The position numbers and the translations under genes are program-made. From Leishmania martiniquensis (Eukaryota > Euglenozoa > Kinetoplastea > Trypanosomatida > Trypanosomatidae), in contig NC_090144.1 in assembly GCF_017916325.1 (NCBI RefSeq), forward strand, positions 385,001 through 449,000: 64,000 nucleotides of DNA. Direction: 5' to 3'. The first letter of the stretch is position 1. The number at the start of each line of letters is the position of its first letter. Shown in pieces: positions 1 to 12,000 of this stretch. Under the pieces are notes generated by a model that saw only the letters and a list, made by a program, of their open reading frames with translations, ran no database searches and was not told where the DNA came from.

Positions 1-1154
1 GAGGAGGGGGGGAGGCGAGGGAGTGGGGCACAGCGTGGCAGAGGGGTAGCCGACACGACAAGGACAGCACCTGCCTGAGACGAGAGAGCGTGGGGAGGGG
101 ATTCGGGGATGAAGTGTGTGGCGCTATTTAAAAAAAAAGCAGCCACAAACGTGCAGCGAATGAACAGAGGGAGGCGAAAGCAGTCTCTGCAAAGCAGTGG
201 TGCACCGTGTGTACGTCCAGGTGGGTGGGCGGTGAAGGAAAAACGGCCTCTTTCCTCAACCGAAGACGGCGGCCGAAAAAAAAGGTGAGGAGAGAAATTA
301 CGCTTCTCTCCCCCTCTGTGTATGTGTGTAACGTACAACCGATCACCACCGCAGGTGAGACACCCAAGCACCACACACACACACACACGACGGGAGGTAT
401 GCTTGCGCGCGTGCCTGCGAACGTAACGGCAGGGCCAGCTAGAGGGAAAGGGAGGTGATTCCCCCCTTTCTCTCATCTTCTGCTCCCCTACCACTTTTTG
501 TTGGTTGTCTCAGGCACGTACTCCACACACGCACATAAAAACAGTCACAGTAACACACAAGAATATATATATATATTTATGTGTGGGGGGAGGGTACTTA
601 AGTGCCTCAGCACCCGGGTGAAGGGAGGGGGGTAAAGAAGGAGGGGAGAGAGACGCCCCCCTCCCTCCACACACCACCACCACCAAAACATCAACAGACA
701 ACTGCCTCCATTTGCTGCCGTGCCTCATCTGCATTCCCTCGCTCCCCGTCTCACTCTCTCCACTGCTGCAGCGCCGGCTCGCATCATCCCCCCGTTCCCC
801 CCCTCTTCTTCCCTCGCTCCCAAGTCAACAAAAAATACACAAAACGGATAGTGTTAGTCTATGAAGTGCTAACGATGATGACACACACACACACACTGAC
901 TGAGAGAGTCTGTGTCTGTGTGCTTGGGGGGGGGGAAGGGAGGCGGCGGCTATGGACGCGAGATGAAGGAAAGGTCTTGAAAAAGGGGGAGGGACGGCAA
1001 TGAATGGGCGGGCGAGTGGGGTGAGGAGACAGCGACGGAACTGCTCTTATTCGCATACCACCAGTTGCACGCCCCATTCCTCGCGGCCGCCATCCCCCCA
1101 CCCCACCCCCACCTTCGAAATCTTTTCCTGCGCCTTTCCCACCCCCTCTAGCCA
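1..1154. other. Intergenic / 3' flank of the PAM2-motif gene
   Basis: No convincing gene. The + strand is purine-rich with CA and TG dinucleotide tracts, a short TA run near 565-580 and a G-run near 926. This is typical trypanosomatid UTR and intergenic sequence for a leftward-transcribed array. Open frames here translate to low-complexity Pro/Ser/Arg or Cys/Val strings and are treated as chance. Confidence 0.6.
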
Positions 1155-4100
1155 CTACGCAGGGCGTGGCATGGTTATCATCGCCGCCAGGGCCGGCCCT
1201 CCTCCAGCGTCTGTAGGCGATGGGGATGGCAGTACAGTCGCTGTGGCCGACATGCGTTGCATGGCAAACACTTGTTGGTAATAGTTCTCCATCATGTCCC
1301 GCCAGCGGGCAAACATTTCGTAAGAGGCCCATGGATCTGCTGCACTTCCAGGCGGGGGTGGCGGCATGACCGGCGTATTCGTCTGGAAGGTGTTGGCCGG
1401 CAGCAGGTTCTTCGGAAGAAAGGGAGCGGCAGAGGAGGAGACGGTTCGCTGCCGTTGCGGCTTCTGTTGGGGTGCGAGCCCCTGTGCGGACGCGGCTGGC
1501 TGCACTCGATTTGGTGGTACAATCGGTACAGATGAGTGGACGCTGCCGGCGGGGAGAAAAGGCTTTGCGTGGTAGTTGAAGGTTGTCTTCTTTGGCGTCG
1601 AGTCCGCGGTAGGGGTGAGCGTAAACGTGGCAGTGGTGGCGCCGCCTGGCACGAACGGCGTAGCGTTGAGGCTCAGGGTTGTCCGATGCGGCTTGGCTGG
1701 GGCTGCCTCGGAAGCCGCGATGGCTTCTTTCTCGACGAGGGCGATGGTGACGCCCTCCGAGGGTGATCCTCCTGCCGCTTCTTTCGTCCTCTCTAGCGAC
1801 CTCACCTGGTGAGCAAAAGGGGCGTGATGGTGCTGACACTGCCCGCTGTAAGCCTTCTCCGCCGCTGTTGTGCCGGTTACACCGCCTGCGGCAGGGTCTG
1901 GGGTGCCAGCAGTCGCCCCAGGAGTGGCATGCGTGCGGCGTAGTTGTGTGGCACCTATCTCGGGTGGGGTGCTCAGACCTGCCGTCGGCTGCGTTGACGC
2001 GGTCTGCGGCGGCGACGGCAGTACCGGGGGACCCTCGACTGCCGCAGCAGCTGCTGCCGCCTGCTGCTGCTCCATGTGCTTCTTGAAGTCCAATTGGACG
2101 TGACGCAGCACTGCCCTTTCTGCTTGAGACACTTCAACCGGCGTTGCGCCCGCCACGCTCGTGCTCGCCTCCGCTCGCGTGCCGATGGCGCTCATGCTTG
2201 ACGACTTCTTGCTTACAGGCTGGGTGAGCTGCGCCCGGATCATGCGGAACAGCTCCTGCATCTCGCGGTCCTCTGCGCCGGCGGTGTCCATATTGGCTGG
2301 CGGGGGGATGATGGGGAAGGCGCCGGGAAACGGCGACGCGACGAGGCGTGCGGCAACGTTGCTATTGTTGTGTGTAATGTTGCCGTGGCAGTCGTGAGGG
2401 GCCCCGGGGATAGGTGACGCGAATGACGACAGCCACCCAACCGGCGGCGCCACCGGCTGATGCTGGGAGAAGACGGTGAGGTGGGCGTACGGGTTCGGGT
2501 AGCCGTAGGCCGTCATGGCCGACGTGAAGGCGGCAGCGGCCACCTCGTCTGGGTACGCACCAGCCGCCTCGGCCATGCTCGGCCACGGAGCAGCTGACGA
2601 CATCCTTTGCCCTATTGGATACACCATCCCTGACAGCTGCTGCTGGTGCCGTGTTGGAGGGGGCATCGGCGCGCATTTGGTGGTGCTAATCCAGTTTATT
2701 ACGGCTGGTGTTGGCTGCGCAGGAGACGATGCCACATTTGTTGATGTTGCTGCTGTAGCGGCCCCACTATTCTGCTGCTTCTGCCGCTGTTCCTGTATTT
2801 TCATGTGCTTGAGGCGGTTCAGCAGCACCATGATGACTTGCTGAACGTACTCACGCCGGCGAGCGGCCTCGCGGTAGGCGTCAGCGTCCATCTCCGCAGT
2901 TGTAGCCTCGCCGTCCTGCGACGCCGATGCGCCCGCGTCTGCGCTCTCGTCACTCTTGCTAGCCCCCGAGACACTGAGGGGACGGGGCAGCACGCGAACG
3001 TGCTGGAAGAGCTCACGCAGCAGCTCCAAAGACGCCGGTGTGAGGCTGTTGCTCTCAAAAAGTTCCATCAGCTCATTGAGGAAATCGATCTCCGTCGTCA
3101 TCTGCGGAGAGGATGGCGGCGATTCTGCCGCTGCGGCTGCCGCCGGCTCCGCCGATGACGATGACACATCCGCACCGTCTGTTGCCGCTGCTGTCGATGG
3201 TGCAGTTGCCGTCGTGCGGCTCCCCAAGCAGTAGCGAAGGAGAAGCCGGCTGACGGCATCGAGGGCGCTGTCGCTGTACTCGTCCTGCTGTAACTGCTCC
3301 CCCACAGCGTTCCCGGCGCCGCTGCTGCTCTCTACACCAGAGCGGCCACCCTCTGCAGTGGCGGGGGTGTTATGGTGGCCCACGCTGCCGCCGGCAGTGG
3401 TGCGGTTGCGCCGGGCGCGGAGCTCCTCCAGAGAGGCCTTCCCCTTAACCATTGTCACGTGTGCCGGTGCCGCGATGACTGAGGCGGTGGCGCTGGTGCC
3501 CTGAGCGCGCTTCGCGGATGCGCTATTGGTCGCCTTCGGGCGCTTGCGAACTGCGGCCTGATGCACCGTCGCCACCTCGGAAGGGGCTGCAGCGGGGTCG
3601 GCCTCCGCCGTGGGGGTTGCCTGCAACGGTGATGAGACGACAGGTGTAGCCTCAGGGACTGAGTGCGGATCGGTGGAAGTGATTGCCGCACGCTTTTTGG
3701 CGGAGGCCTGCTCTGGCGCCTCCTCCGGCGCTGTGCGCGCCACTACCGGGTGTGGCGACTCCGTACCTTTCGGCCGCTTGACCACCTTCGTTGCCTTTAC
3801 GGGCGGCTGCGCGCTCGGCGGCACGAGGCCTTCCCGGTGCCGCCGCATCAGCTCCGCAAAGCTTGTTTTCGGAGCGGCGGGCGTGACGGCGGACATCTTT
3901 GCTGAGGTTGCGGTGCCACTGCTCCCTGGCTCACCGGCAGCCACCTGTGGCGGCGTATCGGCAGAGGCCTCCACCGCTGCCTCCGGAATCGGCTTACCAT
4001 CCCGAATAGCTTCCGCAATCGCGGACTCTACCTGACGCTCCAGCGCGCGACGCAGCCAGATGTTCATTGGGCGTGCGGGTGGAGTGCTTACCGCAGTCGA

Positions 4101-4433
4101 GTCGGCCTTTGCGTCTGCGACCGCGCTACTCACGGTAGACGCCGTCACAGAAGGCCTGTCGACCTCTGCGCTCTGCTGATCGTGTTCCTCGTTATTCTTT
4201 GCGGCGACATCGGAGGCAGCGACGGCCTCCTTGGAATGGTCACCGCCCTCGCGGCTGTCATTGTTGCTATGGCTACTGCCGCCGCCGCTCCGCCAGTTCA
4301 TCAGTCGATTCCTCCACCCCTTCCAACCACGCTCATTGCTCACGCTTGCGCCGGCATCGACTGTGACGGTCGTGGCCGTCGACTTGTCCGCCACTTCCTT
4401 CTCCACAGAGTTTTCTGCTGCGTTGGACGACAT
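1155..4433 (-). CDS. Low-complexity protein with three PAM2-like motifs (putative PABP-binding protein)
   Basis: A 1092-aa protein, mostly disordered and rich in Ala, Ser, Thr, Pro and Gln. The open frame extends five codons upstream to a GTG, so the start is set at the ATG at 4433. Near the C-terminus three short motifs resemble the PAM2 peptide (x-N-x-x-A-x-x-F-x-P) that docks on the MLLE domain of poly(A)-binding protein: residues about 918-931 (core SLNATPFVPG), 950-964 (core NYHAKPFLPAG) and 997-1008 (core SSAAPFLPK). A helical segment lies around residues 435-560. There is no RRM, CCCH finger or other enzymatic domain that I can see. Known biology: Leishmania eIF4E4 and RBP23 bind PABP through PAM2-like motifs. 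By inference this protein may bind PABP and act in mRNA translation or stability. The coding call is strong; the function is moderate. Confidence 0.8.
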   Translation of the reverse strand: MSSNAAENSVEKEVADKSTATTVTVDAGASVSNERGWKGWRNRLMNWRSGGGSSHSNNDSREGGDHSKEAVAASDVAAKNNEEHDQQSAEVDRPSVTASTVSSAVADAKADSTAVSTPPARPMNIWLRRALERQVESAIAEAIRDGKPIPEAAVEASADTPPQVAAGEPGSSGTATSAKMSAVTPAAPKTSFAELMRRHREGLVPPSAQPPVKATKVVKRPKGTESPHPVVARTAPEEAPEQASAKKRAAITSTDPHSVPEATPVVSSPLQATPTAEADPAAAPSEVATVHQAAVRKRPKATNSASAKRAQGTSATASVIAAPAHVTMVKGKASLEELRARRNRTTAGGSVGHHNTPATAEGGRSGVESSSGAGNAVGEQLQQDEYSDSALDAVSRLLLRYCLGSRTTATAPSTAAATDGADVSSSSAEPAAAAAAESPPSSPQMTTEIDFLNELMELFESNSLTPASLELLRELFQHVRVLPRPLSVSGASKSDESADAGASASQDGEATTAEMDADAYREAARRREYVQQVIMVLLNRLKHMKIQEQRQKQQNSGAATAATSTNVASSPAQPTPAVINWISTTKCAPMPPPTRHQQQLSGMVYPIGQRMSSAAPWPSMAEAAGAYPDEVAAAAFTSAMTAYGYPNPYAHLTVFSQHQPVAPPVGWLSSFASPIPGAPHDCHGNITHNNSNVAARLVASPFPGAFPIIPPPANMDTAGAEDREMQELFRMIRAQLTQPVSKKSSSMSAIGTRAEASTSVAGATPVEVSQAERAVLRHVQLDFKKHMEQQQAAAAAAAVEGPPVLPSPPQTASTQPTAGLSTPPEIGATQLRRTHATPGATAGTPDPAAGGVTGTTAAEKAYSGQCQHHHAPFAHQVRSLERTKEAAGGSPSEGVTIALVEKEAIAASEAAPAKPHRTTLSLNATPFVPGGATTATFTLTPTADSTPKKTTFNYHAKPFLPAGSVHSSVPIVPPNRVQPAASAQGLAPQQKPQRQRTVSSSAAPFLPKNLLPANTFQTNTPVMPPPPPGSAADPWASYEMFARWRDMMENYYQQVFAMQRMSATATVLPSPSPTDAGGGPALAAMITMPRPA

Positions 4434-6033
4434 CGCTTCTGCGTCCACACGAAAACAGGGGCACAGGAGCGCAGACGGATCGGGGGGTGGAAAGGAGGAG
4501 AGCGCGCTGTGCGTGCAGGTGTGTATGTGTGTGTGGGGAGAAGATGTGGCCCTGTGGAAATGGGTGCGCTGCCGCCCAGTCTACGAAGGCCGACTCGCTG
4601 CTGATGGAAGGGTGTGGTCCCCTTCCCCCCCTTGCCGAGCGAGAAAAGAGGAGCCGGACGGGTGGCCGTGAGAGGTGCTGAGGAGCACGTCGAACGCACA
4701 GGCCAATCACAGAAGATGCGCGCACGCGCACAGATAGTGTGTCAGTTGGGCGGGGGAAGGGAGGGGAGGGGAGGGGGGGAAGCAGTGCGAGACAGCAGAG
4801 GCACACCTGAGGGAGCCAAACACGGACGTCTTTGTCGATAACGCGGCAACGAAAGTGATGGGCGGCACCGTGCCGAGTGCGTGCGCGTTAGAGAGAGAGG
4901 GAGAGAGAATGCACGGTTGAGAAAGAGTGTGATGGCTGCTGCGGCGCTGGATGACGGAATGCGCTTCCGAACGTAGACGAAAAACAACAGCAACAACAGA
5001 GAGAGAGGAGAGGGAGAGAGAATGCCCGGTGATGCAGTGACTCGGAGGGAGCGTTCCCTCTGTCAAGACCGTCACGGAGATACCTGCACCCTCTCGACAG
5101 GAGATCGGGGAGAAGGAGGAGGGGTGGTGATGGTGGTGGTGTTGGTGCACGGCGTGAGGAAGAGGGACAGCGGAGAGGGAGTGATGATGGCCGACTCGGT
5201 TGGACGTCAGTGCCTGAAGAGCGGACACACACGCGAGACTCTGGAGGGGGATGTGGGGAATGGTACGCGCAAGCGAACCTTACCGAAAGGGCGAAAGAGA
5301 GAGAGAGGCGCAGGGAGCGAGTGCAGCAGTGACAGACGCACATATATATATATATATATATGTGCGTGTGTGTATGTGTAGCCAATGCAGGTGCATTAGG
5401 TGGGGGAGATGGGAGGGAGGGGGGAGAAGAGGGGAATGCAGGCATGCGAATAGGGCTGCGGAGGGGGGCGATCGAGGCGAACACACGTGCATGAGGCCTA
5501 TACCTCCCCCCTCCCCTCACGGCCTCGAAGGGTGCGGTGGACAGGGGCGGAGGGGGTGGTATGGGCTATCGCGAAGAGGTACGACGCACTTGAGCGAATG
5601 TCATCAGCGCCAAGGCCAAGTACGCGCAGCGACCTCACGTGCGACAGTGCTTCAGCGGTGCTTCTTCGTGAAGAGTTCGCAGCAGACTCGACGCTTTGTG
5701 CCACATCTTCAATGCAGCGCACAGGCTCAAGCACGTGCGTGTGGAGGAGCACAAAGGCGCGCCCCAAAGCTTGATGCATTGCTCGCCACTTAGGAGAGGT
5801 GTGTGTGTGGGAGGGGGCAGAGCAGGTGAAAGCTAAACAGCACTTGATGGAGTGGCTGTAACCTACAGAAAAAAGAGAGCGGCACACACACACACACACA
5901 CACACAAAGACCGCTCCAGAAGATGGGCGCCATTAATCTTATCCTCACAACAGCCCTCCCCCTCTCTGCGCGACATACCGTAATCATCGTTGCTGCGGGG
6001 ATGCAAAAGTCTCTCCACAAGCACATCACCCCC
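4434..6033. other. Intergenic region between the VPS13-like and PAM2-motif genes
   Basis: About 1.6 kb without a convincing gene. It is purine-rich on the + strand, so pyrimidine-rich on the transcribed strand. It has a (TA)n run near 5342-5362 and a CA tract near 5884-5906. It should hold the 3' UTR of the upstream giant gene and the 5' UTR and trans-splice site of the PAM2-motif gene. Frames such as 4888-5520 (-) are low-complexity and rejected. Confidence 0.6.
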
Positions 6034-9000
6034 TTACGCATCCGCGCTGCCATCGTCAGTGTCACTGCTGCTCTCCTCCCCACCTGATGACACGCATGGG
6101 GCAAACGCAGCGAGTGTCTGCCCAGTACCAGCACCCCCTTGCTGCTGCTGCCGCTGCACAGCAGAGAGCGTCAAGGGCCGTGGGGCACCATGCAGAGGCA
6201 GCGCTCGATGCTGCCAGAATCGCAGCGCGTCCAGCAGCGTGCCAAGCTTCGTCACTTTAGTCCACTGCTCGCGCAAACTTTGCATTCCCCATCGCACAAG
6301 ACGCGCTCGCAGCGAGGAGGGTGTTTCTACTTGCCGCGTGAGCGTCCAAGCGGGGAGGTAGAACTCGCGCTGACGTAGCTGACTGGGCAGCATCCACGCA
6401 TAGGCGCCGAGCAACGGCCGCAGTGGGTCTGGGCTATGGCGAGCAAAGGTGACGTATAGAGTCACGCGCTGCACCTCGAGCCGCTCGATGAACATGAAAG
6501 AGGCTGTGCTAACGTTGCTGGCACCATGGTTTGCGGCTGCAGCGCCGCTGCCCAGAGTGCCAGCTCCACCGTCACCGGGAGCCCTACTACCGCTACCACT
6601 CAGGTCAGCCACAACGCGCTTTCTGTCGGCGTTGACAGTGGAGGCCCATACAAGACCACTGCCGGGCCCACCACGCTGCAGGGCTCTTTGGTGATGGCGC
6701 ACAGCAGTGGAGGTAGCACCGAGTAGCCGCTGGAGATGAGGTGTCTCGGCACTCGTGCCAGCGATTCCTCCAGGCAGAAGCGACAGTTGCCCATTACCAA
6801 ACCGCAACCGCTCCTCGCCTCTGGCGGTGAGGGCGGCCACCGATCCAGCCATCACACCCATCTCCTGCTGCTCCAGGCGTGCGCGTACTTCCTGCACAAG
6901 CCGTTGAAGGAAGACGGCCTGCGAAAGAAAGCCTGCAGTGGTGCCGTCACTCCCCTGCTGCTGCTGCTGCGGCGGCGGCGGCACTGCGACGGTGTTGGCA
7001 GCTTTCGGAGCACGTGATGGGCTAGAACGATGTCGGGAGGGTTGGGCAGGTGTTGGCACGCCCCTCTCAGGATTCCTTCCTTCGCCTGCCAGGTGGTGCG
7101 CTTCCTCGCTGCTCCTAGCGCTGTCGCAGCTTCTGCCTTTACTAACCTGCTGCAGTGGCGGGCCTGCTTGTTCAAGATTTTGTTGCACCGCGTCTTCGCT
7201 GCCGGCGCTTCCGTTCGGAGACCGGTGCTGGGGTGCCGGTAGAGCTGCAAGGGCCGAGTGCTCTGGCAGCTGTACCTCTGCATCCGCCTCGCCATCCACC
7301 ACAACCACGCTGCTGCTGCTGCTGCTTTGACTCCGCCGCCGTGCGAAGAAGGGCGCAAGGGGAAAAGAAATCGGGTCTTCGCTAGGTACCACAACCATCT
7401 CCGCGCTGTCCGCGTCCTCGTCCCTGGAGGAGCGCCACAATGTCTGCCGCTGCTGCTGCTGCTGCTGTCGAAGCGAGGAGACCGTCAACACCAGCGGCGC
7501 CGTCGTGGTGGTCTGTGAGGCGGCCGGCTGCTTGCGAAGGCCAAGCGGTGCCTGTATTCGACGCACCTCCTGAATCATATCCACCAGCAAAAAGTCGGTC
7601 AGCTGTACCACGAGTGGGGTCACGACGAAGCGCAGTTCTGTGTAGCGCATTACACCATCAGCGTACTTGATGAGGCTGTAGCTGAGCTCCACGTCATTCT
7701 GCTTCTCCATGCAGAGGAGAAGCGCCTCGCTGCGGCCGAGAGCGGTGCTGAGTAGGCGGTTGGCGGTGGCAGTGAAAGGCGCCAAGTGCGCTGCACAGCG
7801 ACCACTGCTGTCGTCGTTGCGCTTGGCAGCAGCAGCAGCAGCTGTTGTTGCACTGACCGCAGGAGAACCGGTGCGATGTGATTGCCGTCGCCTGGTGGAG
7901 CCACCAGTGTGGTCATGCACGCCTTCCTTCGCAGCTGAGGGTGGAAATGGGGAGGCGAAGGAGCGCGGAGTTGCCTCCGCTGCACCTGCACTGCCTTGGG
8001 AGGTGTCGGGGCCCTGCTGCATGGCCATAATTGGTGGCAGCCGAGGGCGCGCCCGGTACACAAACACGGTCTTCAGCTTTTCGTCTATCCACTGCATCTG
8101 ATGCATCGCGACGTAGAAGTTTTCGTTGTCCTCCGTGGAGAGGCGCTCCAGTTGGACCCCTTCCAGAATGATGGAGAAGAGGACTGCAGTCGTCACACTT
8201 GATGGCGGCGCTGGCGCCACGGAGGCTCTGACAGTGGTGCCGCGCCGGCGCAAGGTGCGTTCACTTGGTGGCATGGGCGCTCCATCGGCGCTAACGGCCG
8301 CAGCGTCGCCGCCACAGCTCATGCCCTCGGAGAGAGCGATTGCTGCACCAGGCGGGTCGTCGTCAGCCGTTTCGTCACCGTCCTCGATCGTGAACGGCGC
8401 TGCCCACTTCGCTACGCCCGTCACGTACGTGCTGATCTCTTGCATCCAGCTCAGCTGCATCATTGTCATCCGTAGCGACACGACTTGCGAGGTGCGCCAC
8501 GAGTCAATGGCGGCGTAGACTGGCACAGGAGACTCCGTGACAAGGATGGTGACGCGCGTCTTATCAGTGTTCGTGTAGCTGCGCACGTAGAAGGAGAAGT
8601 CCGCTGCCGCCCCAATCCGCCCCTTCAGCTTGGACTCCGACTTTACTTGTGTCGGGTGAGGGTGCAGCTGGCGTGCATGGGAGAGCGCCTCAGCGGCAGC
8701 GGCGGCGTCGACGTCGACGTGGCGTGTGACCCGGCACTCACCAGCACTAAAGTCCACATCAAACCACCGGCCCTTGTAGCCGAGAATGTGCACCCGAATG
8801 GCGTGCTCCTCACGCGCGTCCTCCCAGAGGAAAAAACGATTCTGGCGAGGCGGGATGCGGTTCCGGCGGCGGCTGCCCTGCTGTCGCACCATGACAGTGT
8901 GCGACGCCGTCCGGTTCTGTACGAGGATCTTCGTCCCCTGAATCGGCTGCAGCAGCACCGTCAGCACATTGTCAGCACTCTGCACCGCTACAGCAATGCG

Positions 9001-12000
9001 GCCTGTGATGACGGCGTCCCTTTCGTACATGTCGTGCGGCTCCAGCTCTGTCGGGTGAGGTGCGGACGGCCGCTGCGCGACCAAGTTACTACCGTAGCTC
9101 ACGGCCACCTGCTTCCCCAGCGCGCGCGGTGCGGCCCATAGGTTGAACGTCGCCTCACCTGGGCGGTCGACATCCATGTACGGTGTGTGCTGCGACTCGT
9201 AGTAGGACGCCATGTCGCAATGCTCGACACGCCCTGCGCCGGTAATGGACGCAATGGTTGGGAGGGCCCCCTCCAACACCTCCTGCACACGAAATCGGTT
9301 CCCTTCAATTGGGCCGATGCAGCTCACGTGGTAGTCCCCAGGGTTCAGCTGCACCGCTGCAATAGAACTGAGGGCGCCAACGGTATCTTCAGCCTCAAGG
9401 AGAAGTCGACGTCGCGTTGCCTGCGGGCCCGCCTCAGCAGCAGCAGCAGCAAAAGGCGCTGCTGCGGCTTCACGGGCTCTCTCTGTTGCAGTAGCGCCAG
9501 CCTCTCGCATCAGCAGCTGCCGTCGCCGCTTCTCTGCCTGCCGCATCGCCTTCTCGAGCCCAGGGAAGCGGAAGTGAAGTCGCAGTCGCTTCGACGTGTT
9601 GTTGTAGAAGACCCACCGCGGCGTGATTTGGATGACCATGGGCCGCCCCTCCTGCGCGTTTGGGAAGAGAATCGAGTAGTTGCAGCTGCGCGTGATGCCG
9701 AGCCGCGGCAAGGAGGAGGTGAGCACGCCACTGGTGCCAACGTTGATAGGTACCGCACCAGACCAGCCACCGTCCATCCCAATCGCAAAGAAGCCCTCCG
9801 TGAAGTCAGCGAGCTGACAGCCGATCAGGAACGGCTCTCCCTGCGACGGGATAATGCCGCTGGTGATGTTTTGCCCAGGACTGAGGCGGCGCCGTGCAAT
9901 GCTGTCGCTCAAAAGTAGCGGGTATTCGGTCAAGTTGTACACCCACAACGCCACGGACAGCACCACTGTTCGTGGCATCACGCTCACTTGCACGTAGAAG
10001 GCCCGTCCGTGGCTGTCGCGCAGTTGCAGCAGGCGTGGGTGATGATCCACAGCATCGCGCAGGTTTGTAATCACCGGGTCGAGGTCTGCCGTGAAGAAGG
10101 CGTCACCGGTGCTCTGGGTAAACGAGAGGCCCACGACGAGATTGCTACTGTACGTGCAGAGGTGCAGCGGGAGGGCGTGCTGGTGGGGAAGAGCATCATG
10201 GGCGCCGAGGGCGACAAGGCTGCGGTAAAAGCGCTGCCGATCGTGCCGCCCACGACCGACAAGCGGTGCTGTCCATCGAGCGACAAGCATTGCTTCATCT
10301 AGCGTCTGTGGACCGGCAAGCAGATCCTGCTGGAACACCACTACCCGTGCGCTGAGGCCGAGGTGGTTGACAAGAGTGAGGCGGGGGTAGAGAGAGATGT
10401 GCTGCACCACTCCGTCCGCTGAATACGTGTGAATGACGAAGAGAAGGAGCACTCGCCCATCTTGATCGTCACCGAAGTGATTACTGACGGCACGATCGCG
10501 CACGAAACTCGCTGAGTCTTCCGCTGCTGTCACACCTGTTGCCTTGTCCATCGAGCGAGCCGCGTCAGCTTCCCCATTAACACGCCGAAAGGAGAGGAAA
10601 CGGCCGCTTTCGATTTGCCCCAGTACGACGCGTGTCTCATACCAGCGCAGGACCGGCGTGGCATTCGGCGCTGCTGGCGACGGCAACCACCGAGTCGACG
10701 GGCAACAGGCGCGAAGCACCACTTCCTTGTGCACGTCCTCTTCATCTAGTGGGAGCTGCCAGCCTGGGGGCACCGTCGCAGCCAAGTGTGCGGCGTCAGC
10801 GGCCGAGCTGGGCACAGGAAGAGGCTCGGGTGAAGAAAGCAGCTGCAGAGTGCAGCCGGTTTCATTGAAGAGGGAGCTGCGTGCTTGCAGGCACACGACG
10901 AGCAGATCGCCACCACCTCTCTGGGTATCTTGCCCTGAAGCAGCTGCTGTTGGGCCGGCATACGACGACTGCGGGGGCTGCCGGTGCACTGTTGGTGGGC
11001 CATGAGCGATATTGTGGTTGAGAGACCGGCCTCTCCATTGGGCAGCTGCTCGCTGGCCTCCTGTTGCCGATGACGAAGCATTGTCTCTCGGCCGATGATC
11101 TGTGTGCAAGCGGGCTGAAGCCGCGCCGTGGCGTACCGGTAGGAGATCGTGAGGGCCGCAGGGCCTGTGCTGCGGTGGCCCTTCGCGGGCTGCAGGGGCG
11201 AAGTCGCTGGCAGTGCGGTGGCTTGCGCTGCCTCCGCTGCTGCTGCTGCTGCTTTCCTTCCGCACCATTTTCGAAGCAACATCTTTCGGACTGCTGCCAT
11301 CTGGCCCTGCACCACCCTTCGCCAGCGAGGCCACAGACGGAGATGACGCGTTGCAGGAGAGCGGTACGGAGGCGACGGCCGAAGACGCGGAAAAGGACCA
11401 GCGGCGACCATATCGTCGAGGTGGTTGCTGTTGATGCGTGACAGGCACCGAGCTCTTGTCGTCACCCTCCTCCCTGGCGAGTACAATGGGGTAGCGTGAC
11501 GTGCCCAAATCCTCCATGTCCCCGCAGGTCAAAGCCAACGAGTAGGAAAGCACCTTCAAGCCACCTTCGCCCACATCGTCGCCGCTGTCCCCGCTGGTTC
11601 CTACCGCTGCGCTGCTCGCCCACGGGCCCGCTGTCGTGGGGGGGCTCGGCCGCAAGAATGTGTTGCTGGTGAGGTGCTGTGACGATGCCAATGCCAGGGC
11701 TGGGGTGAGTGCGGCTGCGGCCGCCGTTTCTCTGAACGCGCTGGTGCGTAGGGTCAGAGGCCTCGCCACGCCGTACTGGAGGGCCGTGAAGGCTAACCAG
11801 TTCCCTGTCGCTGCGGAGGTAGTGCCGAAAACGCAATACGAAGAGGGGCCGCTTGCGTTTCCTGGCTGCTGTGGCCGCACTGTAGGAGGCACCTGCGTCT
11901 TCGGCCTGGCAGCGTTCATGATCGCATTTTCTGCCAGCGCTGTCTCACCTTTGGCGTTCAGTGCCCAAACACCACTCGCTCCATCCCACTGGACGCAGTC

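Noticed and set aside
859..1839. A 326-codon minus-strand open frame overlapping the end of the PAM2-motif gene
   Set aside because: It is out of frame with, and largely inside, the 1092-aa gene; its product is Arg/Pro/Ser-rich low-complexity sequence typical of high-GC shadow frames.
4888..5520. A 210-codon minus-strand frame in the intergenic region
   Set aside because: The translation is mostly Ser/Pro/Leu strings with a run from the TA/CA microsatellite; no domain and no balanced composition.
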